NCBI GenBank assembly: GCA_019359245.1
Contig: JAHHHR010000007.1
Location: 62,001 to 126,000, forward strand
Direction: 5' to 3'
Source of the DNA: Nostoc desertorum CM1-VF14
GTDB lineage: Bacteria; Cyanobacteriota; Cyanobacteriia; Cyanobacteriales; Nostocaceae
DNA length: 64,000 nucleotides
The notes under the pieces are model-generated. The model saw only the letters and a program-made list of their open reading frames with translations, had not been told where the DNA came from and did no database searches. A program made the position numbers and the translations under genes. Shown one piece after another: positions 56,367-64,000 of the stretch (positions are counted from its first letter, which is position 1; every line of letters begins with the position of its first letter).

Positions 56367-58043
56367 TTAGACATCGCCAATGGATTGTGAAGGAGCCGCC
56401 AGTTGCAATGGCAAAGAAAGTACATAACGATATCCTGATTCTGGTGAACCTTGAATCAAAATTTGCCCACTATGTAACTCTGCCAGTTGACAACTTAGCA
56501 AAAGACCCAAGCTTTCACGAGAAATGCTTCCATGTGATTTAGCTACATTTATACCTGAACTAGCAGCAAAGAAGTTTGAGTGGGAATCACTCAAGTTTTT
56601 TGAATTGTCCACTGCTACTGATGAAATATCTCGTTGCTCCTGGCTTTGTGTATGAGTATTGTAAGTTGCTACCTCACCTGTAAGCTCCAGCAGTGATAAA
56701 GAATTGAGGCGGAAGTAGGGATCAACCTCAGTAATACCGTCCCCTAGCCAAGGATGGGAAACCCAAATGGTAATGTTGAGCGTATCTTCCTTGTAAGAAA
56801 CATGAATGCGAACAATGCTACCTGTAGCCGAAAGTTGAATCACACTGAAAATCAGGTGATAGAGCATTTGCCGCACCTTGTCTTTATCTAAAGGCCAAAT
56901 GCGGTTGCGTCCCGGTTCAATAGAGAGGCGAATATCTTGTTCGCGGCGATTAGCTACTTCTTCAAGGGTATTGATAGCTTGTTGACATAGCATTTCGATA
57001 TCTACAGGAGCTATATTTAGCACAGTTGAGTTGTCATCCATAGCTCCTAGTTCGGTAATTTCGTTTACTAGGGAAAGTAAGTACCGACCACTGTGTTGGA
57101 TGATTTCTAAATATTCTCTCTGCTTAGTCGTCAAAGGCCCATAAATCTCACGTCCTAAAACACTAGCCATACCGAGTACAGATGTTAAGGGCGTGCGTAA
57201 CTCCTGAGTTAGCTGATCTAAGAGTTCCAGTTTCAGTTGCTTGGTAGAAACAGAGCCACTATCTTTATCTTTAGTGACTGGGGTGATTTTAATCTCAGTA
57301 TTACGTTCGTCATGGAGTGAAAATCTAGGAGCGATCGCAGGAGTGCTGGATTCGAGTTTCCCTTGCAGGAGCCGATTACGCTCAAATTCACTCATGCTCC
57401 AACGAGCTATGATTTGTAAAAACTCAATGTCTCGGTTTGTAAAATTGCGTGGCACTAAATCCATCACCGCCAATGCACCTAAGCAATTTCCCTCAGCATC
57501 AATCAGTGGCGCTCCTAAATAAGCACGAATACCATAATCTTGCACCAACTTGCTACTGGCAAGTACTGGGTCTGTCAGTTTATGCGTATCATTAATTACA
57601 AATATCTGAAAACTCTCTACTACTTGAGTGCAAAAGGATTCCCGGCGTGCTAGTTGGCGGCTTTGTGCCAAATGATTCATGAGTCCCAACCTAGATAAAC
57701 CTACGGCTGACTTGAACCAATGGCGTTCTTCATCCACAAATCCCAATATGGAAATTGGTGCTTCCAAAAAGTGGGCAGCAGTCTGTGTGGCTTCTTCAAA
57801 AACCGGAATCGTTTCTGATTGCCGCAAACCTAAATCTGACAAAGCTTTGAGGCGTTGTTGTTCTCTAGATTCGTGAGAATCCCAACCATCCTTTAGGGCA
57901 AATAATTTGTTTTCAGGCTCTACCATTGCCACTGCTACCTTAATAATTTCTTGATCCTGTAATTGATAAATTGATACAAGTCCTATTTCTAGGTTATCAA
58001 TTGCTATTTTTAAGCATTCCCTAATTTTGCCTCTAACAAACAA
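56367..58043 (-). CDS. GAF-domain histidine-kinase-like protein, probably catalytically dead
   Basis: A 558-residue protein. A GAF domain covers about 80-225. The HisKA-like domain (about 265-335) reads 'LDQLTQELRTPLTSVLGMAS', where active kinases have SHELRTPL: the phospho-acceptor His is Gln280. In the ATPase part (about 355-548) the N-box reads 'MLYHLIFSVIQL', lacking the usual Asn. A G-rich 'LGDGI' remains. Inference: a pseudokinase, working as a GAF-based sensor or scaffold. The start is uncertain: the TTG at 58043 gives the longest frame, but no ribosome site is seen; the first ATG is codon 40 (57926). Confidence 0.85.
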   Translation of the reverse strand: MFVRGKIRECLKIAIDNLEIGLVSIYQLQDQEIIKVAVAMVEPENKLFALKDGWDSHESREQQRLKALSDLGLRQSETIPVFEEATQTAAHFLEAPISILGFVDEERHWFKSAVGLSRLGLMNHLAQSRQLARRESFCTQVVESFQIFVINDTHKLTDPVLASSKLVQDYGIRAYLGAPLIDAEGNCLGALAVMDLVPRNFTNRDIEFLQIIARWSMSEFERNRLLQGKLESSTPAIAPRFSLHDERNTEIKITPVTKDKDSGSVSTKQLKLELLDQLTQELRTPLTSVLGMASVLGREIYGPLTTKQREYLEIIQHSGRYLLSLVNEITELGAMDDNSTVLNIAPVDIEMLCQQAINTLEEVANRREQDIRLSIEPGRNRIWPLDKDKVRQMLYHLIFSVIQLSATGSIVRIHVSYKEDTLNITIWVSHPWLGDGITEVDPYFRLNSLSLLELTGEVATYNTHTQSQEQRDISSVAVDNSKNLSDSHSNFFAASSGINVAKSHGSISRESLGLLLSCQLAELHSGQILIQGSPESGYRYVLSLPLQLAAPSQSIGDV

Positions 58044-58485
58044 GTTGGGGGCAAAAATTTTTTACTCTTTCCATTAAGTTGGTAACGCAGTCTTGAGCAG
58101 TTACTAGTTACTGGTACTGAATGTTCTCTATTTATCACCGATGTAGTCTTTATTGCTTGAGTTTTACGATCAGACTGCGTTAGATTTGGATTCAGTCAGG
58201 GTAACCTAATGCTAAGGATACAATACCAAAGGTCTACAATTTTTTATGTACAGAAGGGAAAATTGCTATTGCAATATTTAAAGTAAATTTACGTAGAATA
58301 ATTATATTTATGTAATTTTTATAGCAATTATTACTCATGACAGTTAGCACTGATGTCTGACAATCCAAAATAGTTTATATAACTCTTTATCCGATATATT
58401 GAACCTATTACAATTTAACACTGAAATTGTACAGTTTTTTCTATTTTTTCCATCCGAGGAAATCTCTCTTTGAAAACAACTGGTA
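58044..58485. other. AT-rich intergenic region before the aminotransferase
   Basis: About 440 bp. It should hold the promoter of the polysaccharide/exosortase genes, but I recognise no convincing box, hairpin or gene. Confidence 0.45.
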
Positions 58486-59679
58486 ATGAATAAAATGACT
58501 ATTAGAGTTCCTTTTGTAGACTTAAAGTTACAGCACGAACCAATCCAAACACAATTGCAAGAAGCAATCCAATCTGTATTGGAACAGGGAGATTTTATTT
58601 TAGGGCAAGCACTCTCAGATTTTGAAGTAGCATTTGCGGCAGCATCGGGCGCAGCTTATGGTGTTGGTGTTGCATCAGGAACAGATGCGATCGCTCTCGG
58701 ATTGCAAGCGTGTAATATTGGTGCTGGCGATGAAGTGATTTTACCTGCAAACACTTTTATAGCAACCTTGATTGGGGTACAACGGGCTGGCGCGAAGCCA
58801 ATTCTAGTAGATTGCGATCGCCAAACAGCCTTAATTGATTTAAAAGCCGCAGCTAAAGCAATTACGCCTCAAACTAAAGCAATTATCCCTGTACATCTCT
58901 ATGGACAGATGGTATCACCACGCGAGTTATTGAACTTTGCCGATACCTACAAACTAATAATTTTTGAAGATGCCGCACAAGCACACCTCGCCCAAAGGGA
59001 TGGATATCACGCCGGTTCAGTAGGCATAGCAGCAGCTTTTAGTTTCTATCCCAGCAAAAATTTGGGAGCATTTGGGGATGGGGGAATGCTGCTGACACAA
59101 GATTTAGATGTAGCCCAGAAGATGGTGCGTTTGCGAAATTATGGTGCATCGCAAAAGTATTTTCATACTGAACCAGGTACAAATAGCCGCTTGGATACTT
59201 TACAAGCAGCGATCTTGCACCAGAAGCTACCATATTTACCGCAGTGGAATCGTGATCGCTTGACTATTGCCCAGCAGTATGATAATGAGCTAGCACCCTT
59301 GGTAACTGCTGGTATTATCCCTATGAAAAACCAAAGTGATACAGGCCATGTATATCATCTTTATGTGATTAGAGTTGATGATTCTTGCCCAATAGAACGC
59401 CAGCAACTCCAGGAAAAACTCACAGCAGTAGGAATTCAAACTGGCATTCACTACCCAATTCCTTGTCATCTCCAACCAGCATTCAGCAACTTAGGCTATC
59501 AGCCTGGAGATTTCCTTGAAGCAGAAAAACTGTCACAGCAAATCTTATCATTACCGATGTATCCTGGTTTGAGCAGTAGCCAAGTTAAAGAAGTTGTAGC
59601 TGCGATCGCTGATGCAGTCTCAACAACTTCTCAGGTAGATGAATCCTCCCCTGCTGACCTTGGCAGCGTGGTAGCCTGA
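58486..59679 (+). CDS. DegT/DnrJ/EryC1/StrS family sugar aminotransferase
   Basis: A 397-residue PLP-dependent enzyme that aminates a nucleotide-linked keto-sugar. 'VPFVDLKLQHEPIQTQL' at the N-terminus, 'VGVASGTDAIALGLQACNIG' and 'VILPANTFIATLIGVQRAGA' are typical. The PLP Lys is in 'SFYPSKNLGAFGDGGM', and 'IPVHLYGQ' and 'EDAAQAH' are also seen. It is the first gene of the polysaccharide/exosortase cluster and probably makes an amino-sugar precursor. A second ATG at 58495 is possible. The C-terminus has a short Ser/Val tail beyond the core. Confidence 0.93.
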   Translation: MNKMTIRVPFVDLKLQHEPIQTQLQEAIQSVLEQGDFILGQALSDFEVAFAAASGAAYGVGVASGTDAIALGLQACNIGAGDEVILPANTFIATLIGVQRAGAKPILVDCDRQTALIDLKAAAKAITPQTKAIIPVHLYGQMVSPRELLNFADTYKLIIFEDAAQAHLAQRDGYHAGSVGIAAAFSFYPSKNLGAFGDGGMLLTQDLDVAQKMVRLRNYGASQKYFHTEPGTNSRLDTLQAAILHQKLPYLPQWNRDRLTIAQQYDNELAPLVTAGIIPMKNQSDTGHVYHLYVIRVDDSCPIERQQLQEKLTAVGIQTGIHYPIPCHLQPAFSNLGYQPGDFLEAEKLSQQILSLPMYPGLSSSQVKEVVAAIADAVSTTSQVDESSPADLGSVVA

Positions 59680-59746
59680 AGTTAATTCATACCTAATGTG
59701 CATCTAGTAATTAGACATTTGTGCTTTGTCAGTCGTCCTTTGTAAA

Positions 59747-59767
59747 TGACCAATGACCAATGACTAA
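59747..59767. repeat. Heptanucleotide repeat (TGACCAA/TGACTAA)x3
   Basis: TGACCAA, TGACCAA, TGACTAA lie 8 bp before the exosortase ATG, so in its ribosome-binding region. The same unit family is at 46307-46341. Confidence 0.8.
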
Positions 59768-59775
59768 TAAAAATC

Positions 59776-60669
59776 ATGGCACTCCAGCAACAGATTAAAA
59801 ACAGAAGCGCGTCAGGCTTATTATATCTAGCTATTTTAGGCATTTTGCTGCTGCTTTATGCTCCTATATTGCTACACTGGTTGGATGGTTGGCTGCACAA
59901 AAATATCAGTACAGAACACGAATATTTCAGCCACGGGATTATTGGTTTACCATTTGCGGCTTATGTAGGCTGGATGAACCGGAAAAAGTGGACACGTTTA
60001 CCAAATACGATCCATCCTTTGAGCGCTGTTTTGTTGTTATTAGGGGCAGTGTTTTATCTAAGCGGTGTTACAGAGTGGGTTAATCTTTCCTTGCCCGTTA
60101 TACTAGCGGGATTATGCTTGTGGTTTAAGGGAATAGCAGGTTTGCGATTGCAAGGATTTCCCCTACTACTAGTATTTTTGGCAACCCCAACAGCAGTACC
60201 CTATCTTATTGCTCCTTATACATTGCCTCTCCAAAGCTTTATTGCTGGCACAGCAGGCTTCATACTGAACCAATTCGGTATGGACGTAACCGTAGATGAG
60301 ATAAATCTCTACGTAGGAGGGCGGATTGTAGAAGTTGCTCCTTATTGTGCAGGACTGAAAATGTTGTTCACGACTCTCTACGTCGGCTTGATGCTGCTTT
60401 ATTGGACAGACGCTTTATCTTCACGCCGCATAACTATATCGTTTTTATCTCTTGCTGCGATCGTTAGTACTATTGCCAATATCATTCGTAATACTTTACT
60501 GACTTTCTTTCACGGCACAGGCCAAGAAGCAGCTTTTAAATGGCTGCATGACGGTTGGGGTGGTGATCTCTACTCAGCTTGTATGCTAGTGTCATTAGTG
60601 CCCCTACTCAATTGGATTAATAGCTATTTCTCAGCATCTCTAGAAACTGAACAAGAAGCAGAAAGTTAA
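59776..60669 (+). CDS. Cyanoexosortase B
   Basis: A 297-residue membrane protease-like transpeptidase with about eight helices. The exosortase catalytic triad is visible: Cys191 ('VEVAPYCAGLKMLF'), Arg238 ('IANIIRNTLL') and His258 ('WLHDGWGGDL'). Exosortases cleave and sort PEP-CTERM proteins in bacteria that make extracellular polysaccharide, consistent with neighbours here. The cyanobacterial B type is inferred from the partner gene directly downstream. No PEP-CTERM substrate was recognised in this window. Confidence 0.93.
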   Translation: MALQQQIKNRSASGLLYLAILGILLLLYAPILLHWLDGWLHKNISTEHEYFSHGIIGLPFAAYVGWMNRKKWTRLPNTIHPLSAVLLLLGAVFYLSGVTEWVNLSLPVILAGLCLWFKGIAGLRLQGFPLLLVFLATPTAVPYLIAPYTLPLQSFIAGTAGFILNQFGMDVTVDEINLYVGGRIVEVAPYCAGLKMLFTTLYVGLMLLYWTDALSSRRITISFLSLAAIVSTIANIIRNTLLTFFHGTGQEAAFKWLHDGWGGDLYSACMLVSLVPLLNWINSYFSASLETEQEAES

Positions 60670-60826
60670 AATTGGGCATGGGGCATTGAAAAGAGGCGGA
60701 GAGGAAAACTCTTCTTCCCTGCCCCCTTGCTTCTTCTCTACTTATAAATATTACTGAACTCATGGTGTGATTTTATAAAGTAAAATTTTGCCTAAGTATT
60801 ATCCTAAGTATTATAAAATTTTACTG

Positions 60827-61549
60827 ATGATTTCCTTCTCCAAGTTTTTCAAGGAAAACCAATTGAGTCAGGTAGCAGCACTTTTGTTATTGCTACTCCT
60901 GCTAGCAATAGGAGGGGTTCCCGGATATCTGACAGGAAAATGGCAATGGAAGCAGCCACCACCTGTTACTACCCTCAACGAGCTAAAACAGATCCGCAAG
61001 ACTGGGTTAGTCCTTCCTGGTTGGCAAACTGTTGAACAAGCAGAACAGCAAATTGGCGAACATAAATGGTCTTTGCAGGTAATTAAAAAAGAAGCTTCCG
61101 AATCTCAGGCAATCTTGCTTTTGCTGCCGCAAAATGGACCTATGGATCAACCAGAGGTAGAGTGGACAGACGTTAACGGCTGGGGAAGATCGCGCTGGGG
61201 GAAGTGGGATATAGCTCAATATCGTTCTGCTGAATTTACTGTGAAATCACCTGCAAAGTTGGCTTCAAATGCCGATAAGAAAGTAGAAGCTAGGTTTTTT
61301 CGCGCCTCCACCCCACAACAAACCTTCGCTGTATTGCAATGGTACGCTATGCCAGACGGCGGAAATTCATCACCTTTACACTGGTTCTTGGCGGATCAAT
61401 TGGCACAGTGGCGCAAGCAACGCACTCCTTGGGTGGGTGTGAGTATTCTGATTCCAATGGAACCTTTAGGGCAAGTAGAAACATCTTGGTCTTTAGCGCA
61501 GTCTATAGGAGAAACAGTGCAAGCAGCATTGATGGCAGGCCCTTTGTAG
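60827..61549 (+). CDS. Cyanoexosortase B system-associated protein
   Basis: A 240-residue protein with one N-terminal membrane helix (about 14-33, 'VAALLLLLLLLAIGGVPGY') and a soluble domain (about 45-240) carrying 'LPGWQTVEQAEQQIGEHKWS' and many Trp. It fits the partner protein found next to cyanobacterial exosortase B. It probably lies on the periplasmic side with the exosortase, but its biochemical role is unknown. The ATG at 60827 was chosen; the TTG at 60788 would add 13 residues. It has 157 bp between it and the exosortase. Confidence 0.85.
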   Translation: MISFSKFFKENQLSQVAALLLLLLLLAIGGVPGYLTGKWQWKQPPPVTTLNELKQIRKTGLVLPGWQTVEQAEQQIGEHKWSLQVIKKEASESQAILLLLPQNGPMDQPEVEWTDVNGWGRSRWGKWDIAQYRSAEFTVKSPAKLASNADKKVEARFFRASTPQQTFAVLQWYAMPDGGNSSPLHWFLADQLAQWRKQRTPWVGVSILIPMEPLGQVETSWSLAQSIGETVQAALMAGPL

Positions 61550-61761
61550 AGTCTGTTAAAGATACCTTGGTGCAGAGATTCTTCAGTTGTATCTCTACAA
61601 TCGCCCTCAGGTAAAATTATGAAGTTATAAATTAAAATTGGCAAAAATTTTCTACTTTTTATTGGTAAAATATTTGCAGACAAAAAAAATTTAGAAAATT
61701 TATTTTTAGAGTAAAATGACCACTCGGCGCGACTAATTCTTATATCAGTTTTCCTGCACCG

Positions 61762-63114
61762 ATGTTTATAGATTCCAGTTATTATATGCGTGCATTCAGC
61801 GCCTTGTGTTTTGTCAGTCTTCAAGTGGGAGTTTTCTTAACAACACCTATCCAACTTGTTGTTGCCCAGCCTTTTCTACCTCAAGGACAATCACCAAGGC
61901 AACCCCCTTCGCCTGTGCCAGGTACTGAGGCTGTACCTCAAGGCGCAAATGATGAAATTTCTCCTCAGCTCAGCCGCTATCTTTTGGGACCAGGAGATGT
62001 AATTAGTGTTGTGCTTCAGCGTCCTCCTGGCCCGTACCGTTTAGGAATAGGAGATGGAATTAGCGTTTCGGTTCAGCGCTTTCCAGATTTGAGCTTTCAA
62101 GCTTTAATCAACCCAGAAGGTAATATTGTGGTGCCGCTACTGGGAAAAGTTTCTTTACAAGGTTTAACTTTGGAAGAAGCTCAAGAAAGAATCCGCTTAG
62201 GCTTAAATCGTTATGTGGTTGATCCAGTAATAGTTTTAGGTCTAGCAACGCAGCGTCAAGACTTAAGTTTTCAAGCTGTAATTAGTCCAGAAGGCAACAT
62301 TGTAGTGCCGCAAGTGGGAACGGTATCATTACAAGGCTTAACTTTGGAAGAAGCTCAAGAAAAAATTCGCTTGGGTTTAAGTAGCATTGTACCCGATCCA
62401 ATTGTAGTAGTAGCCTTGGCAGGGACGCGACCAGTTCAAGTTACCATTAGCGGGGAAATATTTCGACCAGGAATTTATCCGATTAATTCATCAACACCCC
62501 GTGTTGCTGATGCCTTGCTAATATCTGGTGGTTCAACATTAAATGCAGACCTGCGACAAGTGCAAATACGCCGGAAGTTAATCGATGGTTCTGTGATTTC
62601 ACAAACTATTGACTTATATGCAGCACTGCAAGATGGCGGTTCAATTCCTAATTTACGCTTACAAGACGGAGATGCAATACTCATCCCCCGTCGTGAAGTT
62701 GGTAATGATGACGGTTATGACCGCAATTTAGTAGCACGTTCATCCTTAGCTACACCACAGATTAGAGTCAGGGTTTTAAACTACGCTGCCGGAGGTCTTT
62801 CCATTCAAGCACTACCTAACGGGAGTACATTTGTAGATGCTTTGGGAGGAGTAAATCTCGACACTGCTAATCTCCGGGATATCGCTCTGGTTCGCTTTGA
62901 TCCTGAACGAGGTCAAGCTGTTACCCAGAAACTTGATGCAAAAAAAGCTCTAGGAGGCGATGCATCTCAAAATGTGGCTCTTCAAGATAATGATGTTCTT
63001 GTTGTTGGTAGGAACCTCATCGGTAGAATTACTAATTTCTTGACTACCATTACCCAACCCTTCTTCAATGTCCAGTCCTTCCTCCGATTTTTTGACAACT
63101 TTGGCGGTAGGTAA
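61762..63114 (+). CDS. Polysaccharide export outer-membrane protein (Wza-like, SLBB)
   Basis: A 450-residue exported protein. A signal peptide (about 9-35) is followed by a Pro-rich linker, then two copies of a 58-residue export-domain unit (about 111-168 and 169-226; both contain 'PEGNIVVP' and 'VSLQGLTLEEAQE'), then two SLBB-type modules (about 230-320, 'VTISGEIFRPGIYPINSSTP', and about 335-425). It would form the outer-membrane channel for the polysaccharide. The duplication is exact enough at the DNA level (62092 and 62266, period 174 bp) to be recent. An ATG at 61786 ('MRAFSALCFVSLQ') also fits the signal peptide. Confidence 0.9.
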   Translation: MFIDSSYYMRAFSALCFVSLQVGVFLTTPIQLVVAQPFLPQGQSPRQPPSPVPGTEAVPQGANDEISPQLSRYLLGPGDVISVVLQRPPGPYRLGIGDGISVSVQRFPDLSFQALINPEGNIVVPLLGKVSLQGLTLEEAQERIRLGLNRYVVDPVIVLGLATQRQDLSFQAVISPEGNIVVPQVGTVSLQGLTLEEAQEKIRLGLSSIVPDPIVVVALAGTRPVQVTISGEIFRPGIYPINSSTPRVADALLISGGSTLNADLRQVQIRRKLIDGSVISQTIDLYAALQDGGSIPNLRLQDGDAILIPRREVGNDDGYDRNLVARSSLATPQIRVRVLNYAAGGLSIQALPNGSTFVDALGGVNLDTANLRDIALVRFDPERGQAVTQKLDAKKALGGDASQNVALQDNDVLVVGRNLIGRITNFLTTITQPFFNVQSFLRFFDNFGGR

Positions 63115-63295
63115 AATTAGTGACTCTAAAAGAAGGATACAGGCTGGAAATAGTTTGGAGTGGAGGAAGCCACATCTCCAAGTTCGTTTTGAATTTATTA
63201 AAATATTTTAAAGATATCAATTGAGATATACAGTAGGAAGTTATAGCGCCCTTGCCTTGTATCAAAGCCACTATCTTTAGTTTGGTGCTTCCTAA

Positions 63296-63330
63296 ATTTT
63301 GAATTTTGAATTTTGAATTTTGAATTTTGA
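63296..63330. repeat. Heptanucleotide repeat (ATTTTGA)x5 supplying a ribosome-binding site
   Basis: Five perfect ATTTTGA units, then ATTGGAGCGAAGC (63331-63343) with the GGAG that precedes the Wzc-like ATG at 63348. The same arrangement exists at the cyclase start (18861-18884). Confidence 0.85.
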
Positions 63331-63347
63331 ATTGGAGCGAAGCTACC

Positions 63348-64000
63348 ATGACCCCACCAATTGTTAAACGCTATCTTATTGCTTTTGAAAAATACAAGTG
63401 GATTGGACTAGCTAGTTTTGGTTTAGTTGTAGTGGGGTCAACGGTGGTGGCTATGCAGCCAGAGCCACCTATTAACTACATAGCATCTGCCGCACTTACT
63501 TATGCTGGCCCACCAGTTTCTTTCTCTGCAACTGGTAGTCAAATCCAGCAGCAAGGAAAGGAATTAAATCAGGATGTTTTATTATCAAACCAGATAATTG
63601 CGACAGTGGCAGAGAAAGTAAATGTCAAACCGCAACAACTGGGTACAAATGTTGTCCTTACTTTACCTAAAAAAAATCCCAGGACTGGAGAACTTGAAAC
63701 AAGTATTTTTGAACTGAAATATGTAGATAGTGACCCCAAACGAGCCATAGAGGTCTTGACTGAATTGATGCAATCAATGATTAAGTTGAGTAGCGACATC
63801 AATACTGGGCGATTACAAGCAATTATTGAAAAGATTGATGAGCGTTTACCACAAGCTAAACGGGAATTGCAAATTGCAGAAAAGAGGCTGGAACAGTACG
63901 ATCGCATAGAGCGAACGGCAATATTAGCAGCAGAGAATGGTAGCTTGTTAAGTGCTATTACTAACAGCCAAAATCTACAACGACAAATTCAATTAACTAT
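63348..64000 (+). CDS. Wzc-like polysaccharide chain-length/tyrosine-kinase protein, 3' end outside window
   Basis: The first 217 codons of a Wzz/Wzc-type protein. Residues of about 18-36 are the first membrane helix ('GLASFGLVVVGSTVVAM'); the periplasmic part follows, with a Wzz-type 'IASAALTYAG' segment and then a long predicted coiled coil ('LQAIIEKIDERLPQAKREL', from about 163). A C-terminal kinase domain would lie outside the window, so I cannot say whether it is present. It follows the Wza-like gene after 233 bp. The ribosome-binding site is provided by the repeat. Confidence 0.88.
   Translation, partial: MTPPIVKRYLIAFEKYKWIGLASFGLVVVGSTVVAMQPEPPINYIASAALTYAGPPVSFSATGSQIQQQGKELNQDVLLSNQIIATVAEKVNVKPQQLGTNVVLTLPKKNPRTGELETSIFELKYVDSDPKRAIEVLTELMQSMIKLSSDINTGRLQAIIEKIDERLPQAKRELQIAEKRLEQYDRIERTAILAAENGSLLSAITNSQNLQRQIQLT

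Overview
The window reads as the chromosome of a filamentous, heterocyst-type cyanobacterium of the Nostoc/Anabaena group. Direct signs are very frequent GCGATCGC (HIP1) octamers, many intergenic heptanucleotide tandem repeats and small dispersed repeats typical of that group, and cyanobacterial gene types throughout: sqdB/sqdX, Gap2, CYP38-type cyclophilin, IctB, Ycf46/Ycf35, CyaB-type cyclase and cyanoexosortase B. I see no rRNA, tRNA, CRISPR array, intact insertion sequence or phage.

Layout. 1-3688 (-): 3'-truncated multi-PAS GGDEF/EAL protein. 4426-7401: a VapBC-like pair, a Tat-exported aldo/keto reductase and a solitary cytosine-C5 DNA methyltransferase. 7500-15028 (-): an outer-membrane block in the order purC, bamA/omp85, lpxC, fabZ, lpxA, lpxB. 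15900-18845: a small conserved protein and a GAF-GAF-PAS adenylate cyclase. 19035-21998 (-): sqdB, a DUF4291 gene and sqdX, for sulfolipid. 23181-25634 (+): a ribbon-helix-helix protein, the AAA ATPase Ycf46 and Ycf35, closed by two tandem terminators.

25923-37100 is the accessory part. It is AT-rich and holds a HEPN-like DUF4209 protein, a decayed gene, an ABC-F ATPase, a class I amidotransferase-like hydrolase, a membrane alpha/beta hydrolase, an RTX/PPC secreted protein, a Fur-box-like site beside a perfect hairpin, an atypical S41 protease and the relic of an NRPS adenylation domain. From 37209 to 53000 housekeeping genes return: acyltransferase, proS, a GerMN protein, an ArsR regulator, efp/accB, cyclophilin, thiL, gap2, nadD, murC, murB, ybaB, a low-molecular-weight phosphatase and a response regulator. 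53548-58043 carries smpB, a WGxxGW-type protein, ictB and a degenerate histidine kinase. 58486 to the end is an exopolysaccharide/exosortase cluster: DegT-type aminotransferase, cyanoexosortase B and its partner, a Wza-like export protein with an internal duplication, and the start of a Wzc-like chain-length protein.

The signal that no single gene explains is how far small repeats have remodelled genes. They sit in frame inside at least two coding regions (BamA, adenylate cyclase) and probably two more (response regulator, ThiL). They encode the last residues and stop codons of two genes, and one repeat type supplies the ribosome-binding site just before the start codon of two unrelated genes (cyclase and Wzc). 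I did not find a clearly new multi-gene system. The best leads are this repeat behaviour, the HEPN/DUF4209 gene, the Fur-like site with its hairpin, DUF4291 inside the sulfolipid operon, and the pseudokinase.
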